NCBI GenBank assembly: GCA_002900995.3
Contig: CM035307.1
Span: 620,001 to 684,000, forward strand
Length of the DNA: 64,000 nucleotides
Origin: Ganoderma boninense
Taxonomy: Eukaryota > Basidiomycota > Agaricomycetes > Polyporales > Polyporaceae
Direction: 5' to 3'
Shown here: piece by piece, positions 59,899-64,000 of the stretch
Numbering within the stretch: the stretch's first letter is position 1
Layout: each line of letters starts with the position of its first letter
The notes under the pieces: generated by a model
The model's database searches: none
What the model was told of the DNA's origin: nothing
Seen by the model: the letters and a program-made list of their open reading frames with translations, nothing else
Position numbers and translations under genes: made by a program

Positions 59899-61188
59899 CA
59901 TCGAGAACGGGATCAGCGCGGCCATCCGCCAGGGCAAGATCGACGCGACCATCCCCGAGCTCCCGGGCGAGCAGAGCCCTGCCCACCGCGCGTACTGCTC
60001 GATGCTCGCGATCATCGCGGGGGTCACGACGGCGCTCGGGCGGCACGGGCAGTACTTCGAGTCGGAGGCGTGCGGCCTGCTCCAGTTCTACAGCGAGCAG
60101 ATCCACCGCGCGCTCTCGTGGACGATCGACGACCCGCTCACGCTGCCCCTCCTGGAGGAGATCGAGCAGGTCGTGAACGTCTACGCGGCGATCGCGCAGG
60201 GCTCCGCGGCGAGCTCGCACGACGCGGTGAAGCGCGTCCTGGAGGCGTTCACCGCAGACGCGCTGCTGCTCCTCCAGCAGCTCAACTACGCGCTCACGCA
60301 CCCGAACCACCTCGCGAGCGTCTTCGAGCCCGTCACCGCAGCAGAGCGCACTCGGTTCGAGCAGGACCGCGCCTCCGCCTCGTCCGCCAACACCCCGTCG
60401 GAGGCGGTCGACCCGATGCGCCGTCCGTTCCTCGCGCGCCTCATCCACCGCCTCTACCGCCTCTCCAGCACGCTCCTGTCCGCGCTGATCGACGTCAGCG
60501 GCGCAGAGACCGTCCTGCTCGGCGAGCCAGAGGACTGGCAAGTATCCCAGGCGTTGATCGTCCCGGTGAGTCTCCTCTCTCTGTCTCCTTGCGCGTCAGC
60601 ACCAGCGCTTACGCAACCCCACCCCACCAATGAAACCACAGCATGCGAAAGTCGTGCTCGGGGAGCCCGCGTCGCTCGGGACGCTGCTCGAGCTCGGCAA
60701 CGTCTCGCTCGACATCCTGCGGCTGCTCGTCGACCGGCCCGCGGCGCAGGCGCTGACGCCCGCACGACAAGGCGCTCGACGTGCGCGACACCGTCGCCGC
60801 CACGCGCCGCAACCTCGAGGCCGCGCTCCTCTACGCCATCACGCAGCTCGCGCTGTGGCTCTCCAAGCCCGAGCTCGACGCGCCCGCGCCCGCGCCCGAC
60901 GCGGACGGCAGCGGCGCCGACGACATGATGGCCATCGCCCCGGACGTGTCGATGGGGGTGGGGATGGGGGGGATGGGGGACTCGGCGCGCGCGCGCAAGC
61001 CGACGATGACGATGGCGGAGCGGCTGCGGCGGGGGATGCGCGGGGAGATGGCGGCGGACCTGCTGGCGCTGCTGGGCCGCGCGCGGCCGGTCGTCGCGAA
61101 GAGCGCGGGGGTGCTGGGCACGGGGGACGTGGACGTGACGCAGGTGCTGGCGCACTTTGTGCAGGAGCGGATAGCGGGCCCGGCGTAG
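59899..61188 (+). pseudogene. NUP192 3' end, duplicated fragment
   Basis: Copies about the last 400 codons of NUP192 ([20 protein letters not shown] onward; intron 60567-60642; end at the same stop as copy A). An 11-base deletion near 60761 (relative to copy A) shifts the frame inside the last exon. The first exon part is in frame where copy A is broken (60418-60430). No promoter or N-terminus is present, so it cannot make NUP192. A chance frame from 59756 runs through the junction into NUP192 codons. Confidence 0.9.
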
Positions 61189-61427
61189 GTTAGTTTGTTG
61201 GTTGGTTAGTTAGGCAGGGAGGGTGGATTGCGGTACTAGCACTGTAGAGATGACGTTGAGAAGCTGGGGGCTGCCCCCCGATATCCATGTTTTTGTTTGT
61301 GATTTTTTGTTTTTGTTTTTTGTTTTTGTTTTATAGCATGCGCATGTACTATGGAGTATGCTCTCGCCGTGACACGGTGATCGCGTCTGGCCTACGTACG
61401 TACGGGACACAGGTAACGATGGAGGAG

Positions 61428-63037
61428 CTACAGTCTGGTGAGTACTTCTGCGCCGGTCTCTGTGATGAGGACCATGTGCTCGGCTTGGGCAGCCCGAGCG
61501 CAGTTCTGAAGGGGACGCGGTCAGTCAAGTTTTTCCGCGAGAAACATGGTGGATGATGTGGCCTCTACTTACCTCTGTTGAGACTGTCCAGTCGTCCGGG
61601 TACGTCACTCCGGAGGCATCATCGCCTTGGACAACAGCAGGCTGAATAGCGTGCATACAGTAGCATTAGACGTCGAGGTCAGGTCTGGACAGCGCGAACA
61701 CGACGGACCTCGATCGTGAAACAATCCCCTGGCTGCATGACTTCGGGCTCGTCGTTCACTGCACCACAGCGTGGCATGAGCACTCCCCTCCTCCCGGATA
61801 GCTCTCGAACGGGCGCGCCACGAGTACTCACAGACATGGTGTATCCAAGGCTGGCGGTGGAAGTCCCGCCCGATCCCGTGTCCAGTGAACGCCGACGAGA
61901 CGGCGTAGTCTTTGCCTCGCAGCGCGTCCTGTATCGCCCTCCCGATGCCCTTGAACGGCCGTCCCGGTCCGCACGCCGCGATCCCGGCCTCGAGAGCAGC
62001 CTCCGTCGCGCGGACGAGCTCTCTACCCTTCTCGTCCTATATACGCACGCACGCATGACTTGTCAGCAGGGGGAGGTTCGAGGGGGAGACGCAGGAGGGG
62101 GCAGGCGCACGACGTCTCCGATGAGGAACGTCCGGGAGGTGTCCCCGTGGAAGCCGTCGAGGTAGACCGTGACGTCCACGTTCACGATGTCACCGTCCTG
62201 CAGCGGCCGGCTGTATGCGCGCGCGGACCCACCCAGCACCAAAATCAAAACATTGTTCAGTCTTTGACCCTTCCACTGAGAAGCGCACGGAAGGAGGGGT
62301 GCTCAACTCGTCGGGGATGCCGTGCACGAGGATGTTGTTGACGCTCGTGCAGCACGACTTGGGGAAACCCTTGTAGAGGAGGGGCGAGGGGTACGCGCCG
62401 TGCTTGAGGATGAACTCGTGCACGCCCATGTCGATCAAGTCCGTCGGGTTCCCTGGCTGCTGATGTCAGTTCCAAGCACGTCCACTTCCCCCCGCGAACT
62501 GCATAAACTCCCGGGTCCGCGATACTACTCCGCGCAGAACGGAGCCGGGAGTGTTGCGTTTCGGGAGCAGGCGCGGGAGGACGACACTCACCTGCGCCAG
62601 CAACTCCGCGAACTGCAATGTCTCCGCCGCCAGCCTCGCCGCCCTCCGCAGCTTCTGCAAGTCGTCTTTGTCTGTGATGAACGTGCGTTTGGCCTTGGAG
62701 GGCCGCTCCTCCCCCACTGCCTCCGGACGGCTGGGGTCAGGCACGTATGGAGGTCTTGGGATTTGGGGAGGGACTCCGCAGGGTATGATATGCGACGTTC
62801 CCCACACGAAAGGCTCTTCAGGAAGAATTATGTCGAAGAGCCCATATTGCAGGTCGTGTTCCGACAGTTCTGTCGTCGTCTGAGGCTGCTCCGATTCTGA
62901 GCTTACATGCCGCCTGAGATTGGGGAGGAAGGCCTGAGCAGCCTGAGGTCGTTGAGGCATTCGAGCATGAAGGACTTGTGGGCGTTGTCGTCGAGCAACG
63001 TGAACAGCTGACGAGAAAGACCACCAAGAAAGCGCAT
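61428..63037 (-). CDS. Methionine aminopeptidase type 1, copy B, 5' frameshift
   Basis: Same seven-exon structure as copy A. Splice sites and all metal ligands are kept ([34 protein letters not shown]). One base is missing near 62999 after QLFT, which takes the presequence out of frame (the shifted frame runs [12 protein letters not shown] to a stop). The next in-frame Met is at 62960, giving a protein of about 340 residues without the mitochondrial leader. Amino-acid changes relative to copy A are few and mostly conservative (for example IIPCGVPPQ for IIPRRVPPQ, and DEKGREL for DDKGREL). It could be a relocalised paralogue, an early pseudogene, or intact with a consensus error. Confidence 0.8.
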
Positions 63038-63109
63038 ATATGTGCAGACGCTGTGAGGAAGCTGCTCGACGTTAGTGGCAGGGGTGGGCAAGGTGGCAAC
63101 TTGAAGCAA

Positions 63110-64000
63110 GGACCGTCGCCCGCCTGCAGGAAATTCCCACCCCCGGAAAAGGAGACGCCCAGCGTGTTCCCTCTCGCAGGCTGGGAGCAGAGATGCGCTC
63201 GCGGGTCGCGTCTCGTCTGTGCTCGTTCACGCTCGTTAACTGCTGTTTGTGAGGCTGTTCGTCCCTCTCTGCTGTCCTCGCCGCCGTGTTCTACGACTTG
63301 CCTCCCTCGCTCCCGCCATCAATCCGCATCTCCGAGTGCACAGGCACACTCGCCTGTCTCGTCTCAGTGCTCGCTCAAAATCTGGGCCCCGTCCGAGTCG
63401 ACCCTCGCCGGGAGCCGTATCTCGCCTCTACCGCGGCTGTCCCGCATCTGCACGGCACGGGCATGCGCTCGTTTCGCTCTCTCTGAGCTTCTCTTAAAGT
63501 CTCTCCGCCACAAGTCCCGGCGCGGAGTCGAATCTCGTCCCCGCCAGCCCCATCTCTCCGGCCGCCGACGGCATTTCGACATTCGCCATCGCTCAACGCA
63601 TTAGATCGTCCAATGAACACCTGGAACACGATGCCAGGCACGTCCCTCAATGCTCAATCACGAGTGCCCAGCGGGAGAAGGAACTCCTGACCAAGGACAC
63701 GCAAGAAGGTTGGTAGGACACACCTGAGGTAAGTCTGGCCGTTTATGTTCTTGCTCCCGGCTATCTGGCAGTAACCTGACGTCTTCGAAAGTTAGCCCTG
63801 GACCGCCAGTACCGCGGGCTACCACGTACCTGGCCGGGCATTGGACCTAGATGCAGGGGAAAGCCCGTCGAGTGGCCGGGAGCGCGCTGGGCTGGCGCAG
63901 CGTCGGCCACTCCTCGAAATGCAAAAGCTTGGCAAGCGAACGTCGTACAAGTGCCGGAGAAGGGTGAGAGAGGTTACAGAAAGACGTAGGGGTGCAGCGA
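63110..64000. other. MetAP copy B 5' flank
   Basis: Almost identical to 44977-45865; no gene is supported. It reaches the window end. Confidence 0.5.

Larger units (their letters stand above)
59899..64000. repeat. Segmental duplication, copy B
   Basis: Direct-orientation copy of 41725-45865. The left border is sharp: ATCGAGAACGGG is shared, while the preceding sequence changes from NUP192 to the SDR gene. The right border is within a few bases of the window end, where a small indel makes it unclear whether homology continues. Confidence 0.95.

Overview
The window looks like nuclear DNA of a wood-decay basidiomycete (Agaricomycetes, most likely Polyporales). The evidence is high GC, genes split by 45-110 bp GT-AG introns, a secreted AA9 polysaccharide monooxygenase with a fungal cellulose-binding module, intradiol dioxygenases, F-box, DUF6593 and DUF6532-like fungal families, and a Plavaka transposase. 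No rRNA, tRNA, CRISPR array or bacterial-type feature was found. All assignments come from reading translations and splice signals by eye.

Layout. 0-6.5 kb is a gene graveyard: a broken F-box-like gene, an unidentified coding relic cut by a TA-flanked MITE, and a relic of a methionine aminopeptidase gene. 6.5-17.3 kb is accessory: an F-box gene, the AA9-CBM1 gene and two tandem intradiol dioxygenases, the second decayed. 18-43 kb is a dense housekeeping block: exosome RRP43, aspartate-semialdehyde dehydrogenase, EMC6, a DUF6593 protein, TTC27, a Boi-type SH3-SAM-PH-CH scaffold, a nuclear acidic protein, mitochondrial uL13 and the inner-ring nucleoporin NUP192. Two close divergent pairs (HOM2/EMC6 and uL13m/NUP192) share short promoters. 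Several genes in this block carry single-base frameshifts, which look more like consensus errors than decay.

41.7-64 kb is the rearranged part. A ~4.1 kb segment (3' end of NUP192, a mitochondrial-type methionine aminopeptidase gene and its 5' flank) occurs twice in the same orientation, 18 kb apart. Copy A is joined to a full-length NUP192. Copy B starts abruptly inside an SDR gene and carries a 5'-frameshifted aminopeptidase. Between the copies lie degenerate tandem repeats (units of ~340 bp, ~1.35 kb and ~190 bp, several with splice-like borders) and a head-to-head pair of a DUF6532-like gene and a Plavaka transposase, each apparently missing its 5' exon at one junction.

Functionally the housekeeping genes serve RNA decay, Asp-family amino acid synthesis, ER membrane insertion, polarity, mitochondrial translation and nuclear transport. 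AA9 plus the intradiol dioxygenase fits lignocellulose and aromatic breakdown.
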